40,722 bases of DNA from Methylobacter sp. (GTDB lineage: Bacteria > Pseudomonadota > Gammaproteobacteria > Methylococcales > Methylomonadaceae), in contig JANYKK010000146.1 of assembly GCA_025361585.1 (NCBI GenBank), positions 1 to 40,722 of the forward strand, written 5' to 3'. The translations under genes were made by a program, and so were the position numbers. Below, one piece after another: positions 22,301 through 30,538 of this stretch (positions are counted from its first letter, which is position 1; each line of letters starts with the position of its first letter). The notes under the pieces are model-generated. The model did no database searches, had not been told where the DNA came from, and saw nothing but the letters and a program-made list of their open reading frames with translations.

Positions 22301-23851
22301 ATGTCGGATCTAGCTGATCTGAGTATGTATGGCCCGATGATTCGGGATACGGCGCATACACAGACTCCAGAAGAAGCACAGATGGAGCAGCTTCAGCTCC
22401 AGCATGTCGCGATGCAGAATAAGGTGCTGAGTTCTCAGGCTGATGATTCTACAGCATTGAAGACTGCTGCACGAACTGTTCAGGCCAAGGCCCTCGCTGA
22501 AGGGCGCACGCCAGATCCATCTGAGTATGAAGATGCGTTTCGTGCTATCGGCACTCCATCTGGATTTAAGGCCGCCCATGAATCTGTGCAGGCCAGGTCT
22601 CAGTCTGCTAAGGCCCAGCGAGACGCTGGTATTGCACAGGTCACACTGGATAAAGCGCATAATGATGAAGCAAGCCGCGTGACTGGGGGCATTCTTGCGC
22701 TCCCTCCTGAACAGCGTGCGGCTGCATGGCCGAATGCTCTGCAGGAATTCGCTAAGATCAGTCCTGAGAAGGCTCAGTCTGTTGGCGAGAAATATCCTCA
22801 GTATCCTGGTGATGACGTTGTTTCTCAGATGCATCAGTTCACTCTGTCAGAACAGAATCGGCTGGCGTTGTCTCAGCAGGCCCAGTTGAAGACTCATCAA
22901 GATGCAGATCTTGCAGAGCGAACTGCCTACCATAAGGAAGATCTGCGTATTAAGGAACTAGCGGCAAGGAAGCCGACGACTTTCCAACTTCAGCAGAGTG
23001 CCCTTAATCTTCCGGCTAACTTCGATCCTTCTGTAGCTTTGTCGAATGCTGCTGCTGAAGCCACAGCTCACCGAATTGGTAGCTGGGAAGCCAACCCTCC
23101 GCCTGAGAATATTCGCACCCCATTGTCTCAGATGGAAGTTGCGCGAGCTCAGTGGTTGGGGCAGAATCAGTATGGGCATCCTGAAGGCCTCCCAGGTGTG
23201 GCTGATATCGCTGATACTGTTAAGAATCGCCCTGCCTATGGGCCGACTGGACAGGTGGGGCAGCAGATCACCGCAGGCGGAACTGCTGTGAAGCACCTGA
23301 ATTCTCTTGAGAAGTTGGGAACCGCGCTTCAGAATGGCGACAATACCGCGATCAATGATATTGGCAATCGCTATGCCAAACTCACTGGCCAACCTGCCCC
23401 CACGAATTTCCAGTCTACTCTGAACTTGGTAGTTCCTGAAGTGCTGCGAGCCGCGAAGGGCGCAGGTGTTCTGAATGAAGCAGAAGAAAAGCGTTTCATG
23501 GACCAGATTAGTTCGTCTAGTAGCCCTGACCAGATTAAGGGCTTTGCGAACGAAATGATCCATCGTATTGGTGAACGTTTCAATTCTCTCCAGCCTGGAT
23601 ATGCTCGCTACAATCGAAATCATAATCTTTCTGAACGTTTGGATCCTGAAGCAATGAAGCTCTTTGACAAAGCGGGGATTAGCTTTGGGGCCAACGGTGC
23701 CGGGGGCGGTTCTGGAGGTCCAGGAGCCTCGCCTGCCTCACCTGGGGCACCTTCCTACAAGGGCGTTACTATGCCCTCGGTAAAGTTTAATTCACTCAGT
23801 GCTGCCGCCCAGAAAGCCTTTAAGGACGGCGGCGGAGAGGTCGCACAATGA
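22301..23851 (+). CDS. Internal virion (ejection) protein, gp20-like by position
   Basis: A 516-residue, largely helical product rich in Ala and Gln (Q-M-E-Q-L-Q-L-Q-H-V-A-M near residue 28), as expected of proteins that unfold through the tail. Its C-terminal 60 residues include a Gly/Ser/Pro linker and then V-K-F-N-S-L-S-A-A-A-Q-K-A-F. I see no enzymatic motif. The assignment rests on composition and place between the gp7-like gene and the 922-residue gene. TAGGAGATCAT before the ATG is a strong site. It overlaps the next gene as ATGA. Confidence 0.65.
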   Translation: MSDLADLSMYGPMIRDTAHTQTPEEAQMEQLQLQHVAMQNKVLSSQADDSTALKTAARTVQAKALAEGRTPDPSEYEDAFRAIGTPSGFKAAHESVQARSQSAKAQRDAGIAQVTLDKAHNDEASRVTGGILALPPEQRAAAWPNALQEFAKISPEKAQSVGEKYPQYPGDDVVSQMHQFTLSEQNRLALSQQAQLKTHQDADLAERTAYHKEDLRIKELAARKPTTFQLQQSALNLPANFDPSVALSNAAAEATAHRIGSWEANPPPENIRTPLSQMEVARAQWLGQNQYGHPEGLPGVADIADTVKNRPAYGPTGQVGQQITAGGTAVKHLNSLEKLGTALQNGDNTAINDIGNRYAKLTGQPAPTNFQSTLNLVVPEVLRAAKGAGVLNEAEEKRFMDQISSSSSPDQIKGFANEMIHRIGERFNSLQPGYARYNRNHNLSERLDPEAMKLFDKAGISFGANGAGGGSGGPGASPASPGAPSYKGVTMPSVKFNSLSAAAQKAFKDGGGEVAQ

Positions 23852-26616
23852 GTCCTGTGACGGCAGATCCCCATGCCGAAATCGCAGCCGCCCTGACTCC
23901 CCAGGACGAAATAAAGAATGCTCTTGGGGATGGGGCGCATGACGAAATTGCTTCGATGCTTAAATCTAAGAAGACTTGGCAGGATGAGGTTACGCCTGTC
24001 AAACTTCCTAATGGAATTCAGACTGTAATGCGCCCTGACGGATACGTTTGGTTGGATGACAGCAAGGTTGCTCCTGGCGAAAAGAAACAGATTGATGGCC
24101 CTGGCTGGCATACTCCGAATCTCTGGGGTGGGTGGAAGCGTGGACCTTCGGCGCCTGACCAGTTTACTCCTAGCGATGAAAATGGACAGAAACGCCCACA
24201 GGATATGGGCGATGCTGAGATCGCTACGCGACTTCTTGGTCTGACACCTGAGCAGTATCTCCACATGTCTAACTCGGCGCTTTATCGCCCAGGAGATTTT
24301 AGGAGGATGTTGGCGCTGGACGGCCCCAACGCAAATCCCACCATTCAAGGAATTGAACAACCTGCTAAGAGTCTTTACAATGGGGCTCTCACAGGCGCGA
24401 ATGCTTTCCTTGGACTGGCGCAGAAACCAGGAACTTGGATGGGCGATAGTTCAGCTGAAGATCATTCGATTGCTACGGGTCGGCTGCTCAAACTAATCCA
24501 GAATATGAACCAGGGCCGCAATCCTCAGCAGGGTGGCTTCGATCCTCTCCATATGATCGGCCAGTATGGATCACTTAATCCTGGGACTACTACTGCTAAG
24601 ACAGTAGATCAAGCTCTCGCAAAGGAAGCACCTGAGGCTGTCGCTGGGTTGACTGGTAAGTTGATTCGCGGTGGCGAGGCTGCTCCCGGCGTTGTCCGTG
24701 ATACATTTCTCCGAACGCAGGGCGACGTCAAAGATCGTGCGACTGCTGCCGGAGCTGCCGGAGTGATGACGCCTGCCTTCAGTGCTACTGGTGATTACAT
24801 CGGTACAGGCGTTCAGAAGTTGATTAATCTAGGGAAAGGTATCTGGCACTCCGCCACACAAACTCCGCAGAGTCCACTTCCTGGAGTTGCTGGTGAGGTT
24901 CAGGCATTAGCTGACCAGCATGGTGTCAACGTCCAATCTCACAACTTGGTTAATGATCCTGCTTCTGAGGTTAAATCTCTGGGGGAGCTCACCTCAGCCG
25001 CCCCGATTGGTGGTCTTGGCAAGACTAACACCGCGCAACAGAAGGAAGCTCAGATTGCTGCGAATAACTTTGTCAGCCAACTCAAGGATAAGATGAAGGG
25101 CCTTGGGTATGAGAATATGAACGCACTGAAAGCTGCCGCCGCCGCGAAAGATCCCAGGGCAGTCGCTCTTCTTAAGATGGCTGACGAGGCTGGGAATAAT
25201 CTTCCAGAAGTCATACAGGCCAACGGTAATATCAACCTGTGGGCAAATCAGCGAAAGGTTGACCATGCCTTTGATCGTGCAAGGAGCCTAGATACCGGAG
25301 CCGTAGGGGCGCCAGAAGATGTAGCTCCGATGACGGCAAAGGTGGATGAACTTCTTGCTAGGCAGGAAGCTCTTGGTGAAGCGAACCAGAATAAGCCACT
25401 GGTTGAGTATCTTAAGAAAGTAAAGCGGGATCTCAGTGGCCGCGCTCCGGTTGAAGGCGCGGCGCCTATCCAGGGTGATGGCGTCCAGGCCAACGGCTCT
25501 GGAGATTCTGCGGCATCCGTAGAAGCTATCAATCGCGCGGCCCAAGAGCAGGCTCTTGGGCGAACGCGAGCGCTGGTCAATCTCCGCACCGGGCAGGTCA
25601 CCCGCATAGATTCCAATGTGGATTCAGTGGATATGCTGGCTCCTCCCAACACTGCAATCATGCAGAAAGGTGTGGGCAAAGATCCTAATGCCTGGGTCAT
25701 CTTAGATCATAACTCTAAGATGCCGCAACATGAAGTTGATGCCGCGATGCCTCGCGTTCAGGCTCAGTTGTCTCAGTGGGAGAAGACGCAACCTCCTCCC
25801 CCTACCCCAGAAGCCGCTAGTAAATTCCAGCCGACCTACTCTGCGCTTGCTGATTACCGTAAGGGTATCCAGTCTAAGCGGCAGAATATCGGAAAGCCAG
25901 GAAGTGAACTTACTGGTGATGATGCTACCGGCGCATTGAGAGAATTACAGGGCGCGACTGAAGATTCTATGCGGAGTGTCGGCGAACTCAGTCCTGGTGT
26001 CGCCAAGGCCGATCGGTATGCCCGTGATCTGCATAAAGAACTGGTTGTGCCGTTTAAGAATCGGGCTCTTGTGAAATCAATGACAACGGACACTCCAGAT
26101 GTCATGGCTGCAAAATTCAACAATATGTCTCCTGATCAAATTCAGGAGATTCTACCTGCGCTTGGCGAGAAAGGAAAGGCCGCGGTCCGAGCTTCCATGG
26201 TTGAACGTGGTGTTCAGCAATCAATGGATCGCACTCGTCCTGATGACTACCAATTCCAGCCACTGGTTTTCGCAGCTAAGATGAAAGACCCTAAGTTTGC
26301 TGAATCTCTCGGGCTCACAGTTCCCAAGGGTGGTGAAGATAAGTGGGCGCTCGATGGATTGACCAATCTTATGAGTCATTTGGATGACGCTGGTAAAGTC
26401 GCATCTACCAAAGGTGCGTTCACTTTGACACAGCGTATGCTGGGAGAACCTAGTGTCGCTATGAAGTGGCTCCTCACTACGAAACCGGGTAAGCAATTTC
26501 TTCTGCAAGCATCTGACTTGAAAGCTGGCTCTCCTGAACTGGCAGCGATAGTCGAGAAAATCAATCACGCAATACCGGCTCAGGCTGGTGCCCAGACTAC
26601 GGAGGCAGTGAAATGA
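23848..26616 (+). CDS. Large internal virion (ejection) protein, gp16-like by position
   Basis: A 922-residue product. The N-terminus repeats an acidic/Ala pattern (H-A-E-I-A-A-A-L, D-E-I-K-N-A-L, D-E-I-A-S-M-L), perhaps short helices. The middle region holds A-A-G-A-A-G-V-M-T-P-A-F, a moderately hydrophobic patch near residue 305 that could insert in a membrane, and the rest is long helices. No lysozyme or transglycosylase motif was noticed, although some podovirus ejection proteins have one. By order it is the third ejection protein. It overlaps both neighbours by four bases. Confidence 0.65.
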   Translation: MSPVTADPHAEIAAALTPQDEIKNALGDGAHDEIASMLKSKKTWQDEVTPVKLPNGIQTVMRPDGYVWLDDSKVAPGEKKQIDGPGWHTPNLWGGWKRGPSAPDQFTPSDENGQKRPQDMGDAEIATRLLGLTPEQYLHMSNSALYRPGDFRRMLALDGPNANPTIQGIEQPAKSLYNGALTGANAFLGLAQKPGTWMGDSSAEDHSIATGRLLKLIQNMNQGRNPQQGGFDPLHMIGQYGSLNPGTTTAKTVDQALAKEAPEAVAGLTGKLIRGGEAAPGVVRDTFLRTQGDVKDRATAAGAAGVMTPAFSATGDYIGTGVQKLINLGKGIWHSATQTPQSPLPGVAGEVQALADQHGVNVQSHNLVNDPASEVKSLGELTSAAPIGGLGKTNTAQQKEAQIAANNFVSQLKDKMKGLGYENMNALKAAAAAKDPRAVALLKMADEAGNNLPEVIQANGNINLWANQRKVDHAFDRARSLDTGAVGAPEDVAPMTAKVDELLARQEALGEANQNKPLVEYLKKVKRDLSGRAPVEGAAPIQGDGVQANGSGDSAASVEAINRAAQEQALGRTRALVNLRTGQVTRIDSNVDSVDMLAPPNTAIMQKGVGKDPNAWVILDHNSKMPQHEVDAAMPRVQAQLSQWEKTQPPPPTPEAASKFQPTYSALADYRKGIQSKRQNIGKPGSELTGDDATGALRELQGATEDSMRSVGELSPGVAKADRYARDLHKELVVPFKNRALVKSMTTDTPDVMAAKFNNMSPDQIQEILPALGEKGKAAVRASMVERGVQQSMDRTRPDDYQFQPLVFAAKMKDPKFAESLGLTVPKGGEDKWALDGLTNLMSHLDDAGKVASTKGAFTLTQRMLGEPSVAMKWLLTTKPGKQFLLQASDLKAGSPELAAIVEKINHAIPAQAGAQTTEAVK

Positions 26617-28487
26617 CCGCCCAACTTCCGCCCCAAATGGTATTTCAGCCACTAAAACTCAACGCCAGTGGCGTGATGGTGCCAATTCCCGGAGGCAAGC
26701 TCTACACTTATCAACAGGGAACGCTAGTTCCCCAGGCAGTCTACACAGATGCCACGCTGACAACGCCTTGCACGAATCCACTAGTTCTGGACGCCAACGG
26801 TATCAGCGTCTTCTGGATGGCACCTGGGGGATACCAGTTCTGGCTCAAGGACTCCAGTGATGTCACGATCTACCCCTATCCCATTGATAGGGTGACCAAT
26901 ACCATTGATGGAATTCAGGGCGTGCAGGGTCTGCAAGGAACTCCTGGTTCTGTATGGCGCGATGGCTCAGGTACTCCATCTAGTTTGATGGGCATCGATG
27001 GTGACTACTACCTAGACAATGTTTCTGGCGATGTCTGGTGTCGCGTGACTGGTGTCTACGCTCTTCGTGGAAACATTAAGGGTCCTCCGGCTGCCACCGT
27101 TAATGCGATTGAAAACAGTTCTTTCTATGGCGGCGCAGCTCCCTGGAGTCTGTTCGCAGCGCTCTCTAATGGAATAACTCCGGTTCTACTGGGCGGGCGG
27201 TTCCCCAACTCCAAAGCACCGAGTGTCTTTGCTCAGTCGCTCACTACAAATGTTCTTGCCATTGGCGAAGTCACCCAGGGTTTCGCTATCTGCAATCCAA
27301 TGGGAACTATGCTGATCACCTTCTACATGACAGCGTGGCGAGAGACAGCTACTCCTCCCAATACGGCGTATTCTGCGCAGGTGAAGGCATACATTCACAA
27401 TGCTCAGAATGACACTGAAACCTTAGTGGGGACCTTCCCCATTCTGCAGGGCGCAATCAATACGACCTACGCTACGGCGACTTGGAATCAGCAGTCTATC
27501 GATATCACGGCTTACCTGCCTTCTATCGGCACTTACGGTGTCCGTTTCGAGGTTCAGTCTACCTGCGATAATACTGGTGGAGTTGCTGGTGGAAAGGGCA
27601 TCTACTGCGCCATTGATGATGTAGTCCTGAATGTCACGGGGACTGGTGTCGCAGGCCCAACAGGCCCCGCTGGACCGCAAGGTCCCGTCGGGCCTGCTGG
27701 ATCTGGCTACCAGCAGAAAGTAATCTTCATTTCTAACGGCTCGTGGACTCCCCCAGCCAACGTCAACTTTGCTGATGTCTTGTGCGTCGGTGGCGGAGGC
27801 GGAGGCGGAGGCGGAGCTCAGGCTGCGAATTCTGCTGGCGGAGGCGGGGGCGGAGCTGCTGCTACGATTCTTCGGCGTGTCCCCGTAACCCCGGGCACGC
27901 CCATCACTATCGTCATCGGGACTGCGGGTTCTGGTGGAGCGACTAATGTCGCGGGAACTGCGGGAACCGCGACTACCTTCGGTGCGCTTATTACTGCGAA
28001 TGGTGGGGGTTCGGGTGGCGCAGGGGCGCTCTCTGTTCCTGGCCTTGCAGGAAGCGCAGCATTCGCCTCAGTTACTGGAGTCACTCCCGGTGGTCGGGCC
28101 TATACCTATTCTAACAGCACTGGTACCGGTTCTGCAGTCAATATGATGTTTGGAAATGCTGTCTTGATGGGCGGATCTAATGGTGGCGTTGGTGGGACTG
28201 GCAGTTCTTCTAGCCCCACAGCAGGTGGAAACGGTTATCCTTCTGAGACAGCTAATGGCGGAACTGGCGGATCCGCTGGTTCAGTCTACGGCGGTGGCGG
28301 TGGCGGTGGAGCTTGCCCCTACGGAAATGGCGGTCAGGGTCAGAATGGCGGTTCTGGCGGTGGTGGGCAGACGCCCAGTGCCGGGAATTATGGATCTGCT
28401 GGTGGCGGCGGCGGCGGAGTTTCTGCTGGTGGATCTGCTGGTGGCGGCGGTGCCCCTGGATATGCCGTCGTCTGGTATCAGGGTTAG
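26613..28487 (+). CDS. Tail fibre with collagen-like neck and glycine-rich tip
   Basis: A 624-residue product. Residues 1-95 (G-G-K-L-Y-T-Y, G-T-x-x-P-Q-A-V-Y-T-D, N-P-L-V-L-D-A-N-G, F-W-L-x-D) match the N-terminal virion-attachment domain of many tail fibres and spikes. A middle beta region (145-335) resembles a carbohydrate-binding fold. Near 340 comes a short collagen-like stretch G-P-T-G-P-A-G-P-Q-G-P-V-G-P-A-G, which trimerises, then a glycine-rich domain to the end with runs of up to nine Gly. It should be the main receptor-binding fibre. The C-terminal domain is the same type as in 19910-20773. No tailspike hydrolase is apparent. Confidence 0.82.
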   Translation: MTAQLPPQMVFQPLKLNASGVMVPIPGGKLYTYQQGTLVPQAVYTDATLTTPCTNPLVLDANGISVFWMAPGGYQFWLKDSSDVTIYPYPIDRVTNTIDGIQGVQGLQGTPGSVWRDGSGTPSSLMGIDGDYYLDNVSGDVWCRVTGVYALRGNIKGPPAATVNAIENSSFYGGAAPWSLFAALSNGITPVLLGGRFPNSKAPSVFAQSLTTNVLAIGEVTQGFAICNPMGTMLITFYMTAWRETATPPNTAYSAQVKAYIHNAQNDTETLVGTFPILQGAINTTYATATWNQQSIDITAYLPSIGTYGVRFEVQSTCDNTGGVAGGKGIYCAIDDVVLNVTGTGVAGPTGPAGPQGPVGPAGSGYQQKVIFISNGSWTPPANVNFADVLCVGGGGGGGGGAQAANSAGGGGGGAAATILRRVPVTPGTPITIVIGTAGSGGATNVAGTAGTATTFGALITANGGGSGGAGALSVPGLAGSAAFASVTGVTPGGRAYTYSNSTGTGSAVNMMFGNAVLMGGSNGGVGGTGSSSSPTAGGNGYPSETANGGTGGSAGSVYGGGGGGGACPYGNGGQGQNGGSGGGGQTPSAGNYGSAGGGGGGVSAGGSAGGGGAPGYAVVWYQG

Positions 28488-28495
28488 GAGGATGC

Positions 28496-28720
28496 ATGAA
28501 CTCTAACCTGGAAGCCCCTGAACGACGACATAGTTGGCGGCTGTGGTTTCACGCCACTGTGGAAATCTGTAAGATTGCGTTCTTTATCTCAGCCGCACAT
28601 CTAACCATGAAAATGGTTGCCTATTTTCCGATTATCGTGGAAGAGATAAAGAAGCAGAGTATTCTTGTGCAGGAAATTCGTGATGACCTCAGACTCCATC
28701 TAAAGGATCTGCACAAATGA
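28496..28720 (+). CDS. Small membrane protein, lysis-type
   Basis: A 74-residue product with one hydrophobic segment (about residues 21-48) followed by a charged helix with K-K-Q-S-I-L-V-Q-E-I-R-D-D-L. TTAGGAGGATGC lies just before the ATG; an earlier ATG at 28492 is out of frame. A single-TM protein beside a 3-TM holin could be an antiholin, pinholin or spanin component. The function is inferred only from topology and place. It overlaps the next gene by four bases. Confidence 0.65.
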   Translation: MNSNLEAPERRHSWRLWFHATVEICKIAFFISAAHLTMKMVAYFPIIVEEIKKQSILVQEIRDDLRLHLKDLHK

Positions 28721-28932
28721 GTTTTCCAATTATTCCAGATGTATCAACGCTTAATACGCTGATTCTGGCAACCGCGGTCTATTTTCTGCGTGACTTTGCG
28801 CTCACAGTTAAGGAGCTGAAAAAGGCGCTAGAAGAACATAGGCTGGAGGTCGCTAAATTCTACGCCACGCATGTTGATGTGAATGATGCCATCGATCGTC
28901 ACGAGAAGTCCTTACATAGGGAGATGTCATGA
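28717..28932 (+). CDS. Small membrane protein with helical tail, lysis-type
   Basis: A 71-residue product. Residues 8-28 (V-S-T-L-N-T-L-I-L-A-T-A-V-Y-F-L) form a membrane helix; the rest is a charged, probably coiled-coil helix. It could be a holin accessory or inner-membrane spanin. Its ATG overlaps the stop before it and its stop overlaps the next start (ATGA), so three small genes are translationally coupled. Confidence 0.65.
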   Translation: MSFPIIPDVSTLNTLILATAVYFLRDFALTVKELKKALEEHRLEVAKFYATHVDVNDAIDRHEKSLHREMS

Positions 28933-29123
28933 GCAAGAACTCCAAGCCTGGGCAAGTGCAGGGGATTAAACTCGCAAAGCCGAAGGCTCTGATCACCGCG
29001 CAGCCTAAGATGCCCAAAGCTCTTCCTACTACACTGGCAAAGATGGCCTCCATGCCTGGGCCGACTCCTAGACAGACGCCTCTACCTAAGATGTCAAAGG
29101 TCAAGCCGCCGAAGCTTAAGTGA
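28929..29123 (+). CDS. Small Lys/Pro-rich basic protein
   Basis: A 64-residue product with about a quarter Lys plus many Pro, and almost no acidic residues: K-A-K-P-K-A, Q-P-K-M-P-K-A, then P-K-M-S-K-V-K-P-P-K-L-K. It is predicted to be disordered. GGGAGATGTC is inside the gene before. It may bind DNA or membranes; no family is recognised. The place beside lysis-type genes makes a role as a cationic lysis peptide possible, but this is speculation. Confidence 0.6.
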   Translation: MSKNSKPGQVQGIKLAKPKALITAQPKMPKALPTTLAKMASMPGPTPRQTPLPKMSKVKPPKLK

Positions 29124-29219
29124 CAGCCCTGGGGCCTAGCTGGTGGCGCCAAAAAGTTATTCACGAGGCTTTAAGAGGCATCCAGCGCTCACGCAATACC
29201 ATTCAATAGGGGGTTTACA
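29124..29219 (+). other. 96-bp gap with no supported gene
   Basis: A 28-codon open frame from GTG at 29141 runs into the holin start, but no good ribosome binding site or family supports it. GGGGG before the GTG at 29220 serves the holin gene. Confidence 0.5.
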
Positions 29220-29633
29220 GTGGGTTTAGACATCGCAGGCATCGGAGCAGTCGCTGACTTAGCAAAGGACCTTGTCAACAGATTCTTCCCTAGCAAAACT
29301 GAGGAAGAGAAAGCGAATATGTCGTTGATCCTTGCTACTATGCAGAACCAGATGGCCATGAACCAGGGCCAGATGGACATTGATAAGACTGAAGCTGCCA
29401 GCCCCAGTCTCTTTGTCAGTGGATGGAGGCCGATGGTAGGCTGGGTCTGCGGTTCGGCCTGCGCCTGGAATTGGGTGGGCCTGCCCATCGCGAAGTTTGG
29501 CCTTGCGATTTTCGGCAAAGTTCTAGCGGTAGCACCCGCAGACTTGACGCAGATGCTACCGCTTTTACTTGGTCTTCTTGGAATGGGCGCCTTGCGAACT
29601 TATGAAAAGACGCAGGGTGTTGCTAGGACGTGA
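29220..29633 (+). CDS. Holin, three-TM (GTA holin-like) family
   Basis: A 137-residue product. The pattern S-L-F-V-S-G-W-R-P-M-V-G-W-V-C at residues 62-76 is the signature of the 3-TM holin family also found in gene transfer agents. Hydrophobic segments follow at about 72-90 and 108-125. An amphipathic N-terminal helix precedes. Holins time lysis by forming lesions in the inner membrane. The start is GTG with AGGGGG upstream. Its last 11 bases overlap the end of the convergent DUF3310 gene, so no intergenic terminator separates the two arms. Confidence 0.8.
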   Translation: MGLDIAGIGAVADLAKDLVNRFFPSKTEEEKANMSLILATMQNQMAMNQGQMDIDKTEAASPSLFVSGWRPMVGWVCGSACAWNWVGLPIAKFGLAIFGKVLAVAPADLTQMLPLLLGLLGMGALRTYEKTQGVART

Positions 29634-30018
29634 TTTCTGCCAAGGACTCCAGTTCTTGCATGTAAACCTGGAGTCGGTCAATATCCATCGTGCCTTCCCA
29701 TGTAGCTGCCACTTTCATGATCCGGGCCTCTAGGGGCCCGAGATCATTTACAAGGCAGAAACGGTCGATGGCGCCGAAGTCCCTAACAATAGGCGGCGGT
29801 GTGATACGATCTGCTTCATAGAACTCACGAATCTTGAGCAGGTAGTGAAGGGCCTTTCTGACATCCTGGAGGCCATTCTTCTTTTTCCAGCGGTAGACGT
29901 ATTTCGTGAGATTCCCCTCCAGGTAGCGCCCATCCAGGCAGTCGTTAACGAAGTCCCAGTGCTGATAGTCAGTCTGGTAATGGCGACCTCCTTCTTGCTC
30001 GTGATTAGCTGATTGCAT
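29623..30018 (-). CDS. DUF3310-like protein
   Basis: A 131-residue product. Residues 11-60 read G-G-R-H-Y-Q-T-D-Y-Q-H-W-D-F-V, then L-x-G-N-L-T-K-Y-V-Y-R-W-K-K-K-N-G and D-V-R-K-A-L-H-Y-L-L, the signature of DUF3310, a small phage domain found beside nucleotide enzymes. Its biochemical role is not known to me. The ATG at 30018 has GGAGACTCACCG ahead. It overlaps the HD nucleotidase by 14 bases and is the last gene of the leftward nucleotide operon. Confidence 0.8.
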   Translation of the reverse strand: MQSANHEQEGGRHYQTDYQHWDFVNDCLDGRYLEGNLTKYVYRWKKKNGLQDVRKALHYLLKIREFYEADRITPPPIVRDFGAIDRFCLVNDLGPLEARIMKVAATWEGTMDIDRLQVYMQELESLAEITS

Positions 30019-30538
30019 CGGTGAGTCTCCGCATAATAGCGCGGATGGCGTTAAAGACCATCCGCTCATGTTGATTCGTCCCCATTTCGTCGATATAGGA
30101 GCAGTACCGGTTATAAACATCGCGGATACTGTGGTTCCCTAGTTCGTATTCATTGATGCAGTAGATCATCCCATCCATACAGTCGGCGATTTTAAGGATG
30201 CGTAATTCATCTGGACTAAGATGGATTTCGAAGTCCATATCATGCTCGCCTAGAACTTCGTGTTCCATACGCTGAACCATCTCGGCCAGTTCCGGAAACT
30301 TCCGCTTAGTGGGGGAGCTTATATCTCCCGTGACCTGTTCCGCTAGATCATGGGCCAGCGCCGCCATGATGAGATCTACCGTTGGTTCCTCGGCAAGCAT
30401 CCATACGAACCACGCCACACCGAAACTGTGGTGCGCGATAGTATTGTCTTTGAGTGTATTCTTTGTGTGGTAGCGTTTGACCAGCCCGCCCTGCCGGATG
30501 AAGTTAATCTGTTTGGTCATGAATTCACGTTCTATCAT
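30005..30538 (-). CDS. HD-domain 5'-deoxynucleotidase (YfbR-like)
   Basis: A 177-residue product. R-Y-H near 22-24, A-H-H-S (35-38), A-L-A-H-D-L-A-E (60-67; His63-Asp64), G-D-I (71-73) and I-L-K-I-A-D near 120 are the metal-binding pattern of YfbR-type HD phosphohydrolases, which remove the phosphate of deoxynucleoside monophosphates. In phages with modified bases, similar enzymes clear a competing dNMP or dNTP pool. The gene overlaps the thymidylate-synthase homologue as ATGA; GAGAGG provides the ribosome binding site. Confidence 0.82.
   Translation of the reverse strand: MIEREFMTKQINFIRQGGLVKRYHTKNTLKDNTIAHHSFGVAWFVWMLAEEPTVDLIMAALAHDLAEQVTGDISSPTKRKFPELAEMVQRMEHEVLGEHDMDFEIHLSPDELRILKIADCMDGMIYCINEYELGNHSIRDVYNRYCSYIDEMGTNQHERMVFNAIRAIMRRLTDAIS

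Noticed and set aside
22958-23623. A long - strand frame inside the 516-residue ejection gene
   Set aside because: Antisense shadow: no ribosome binding site and no recognised pattern.
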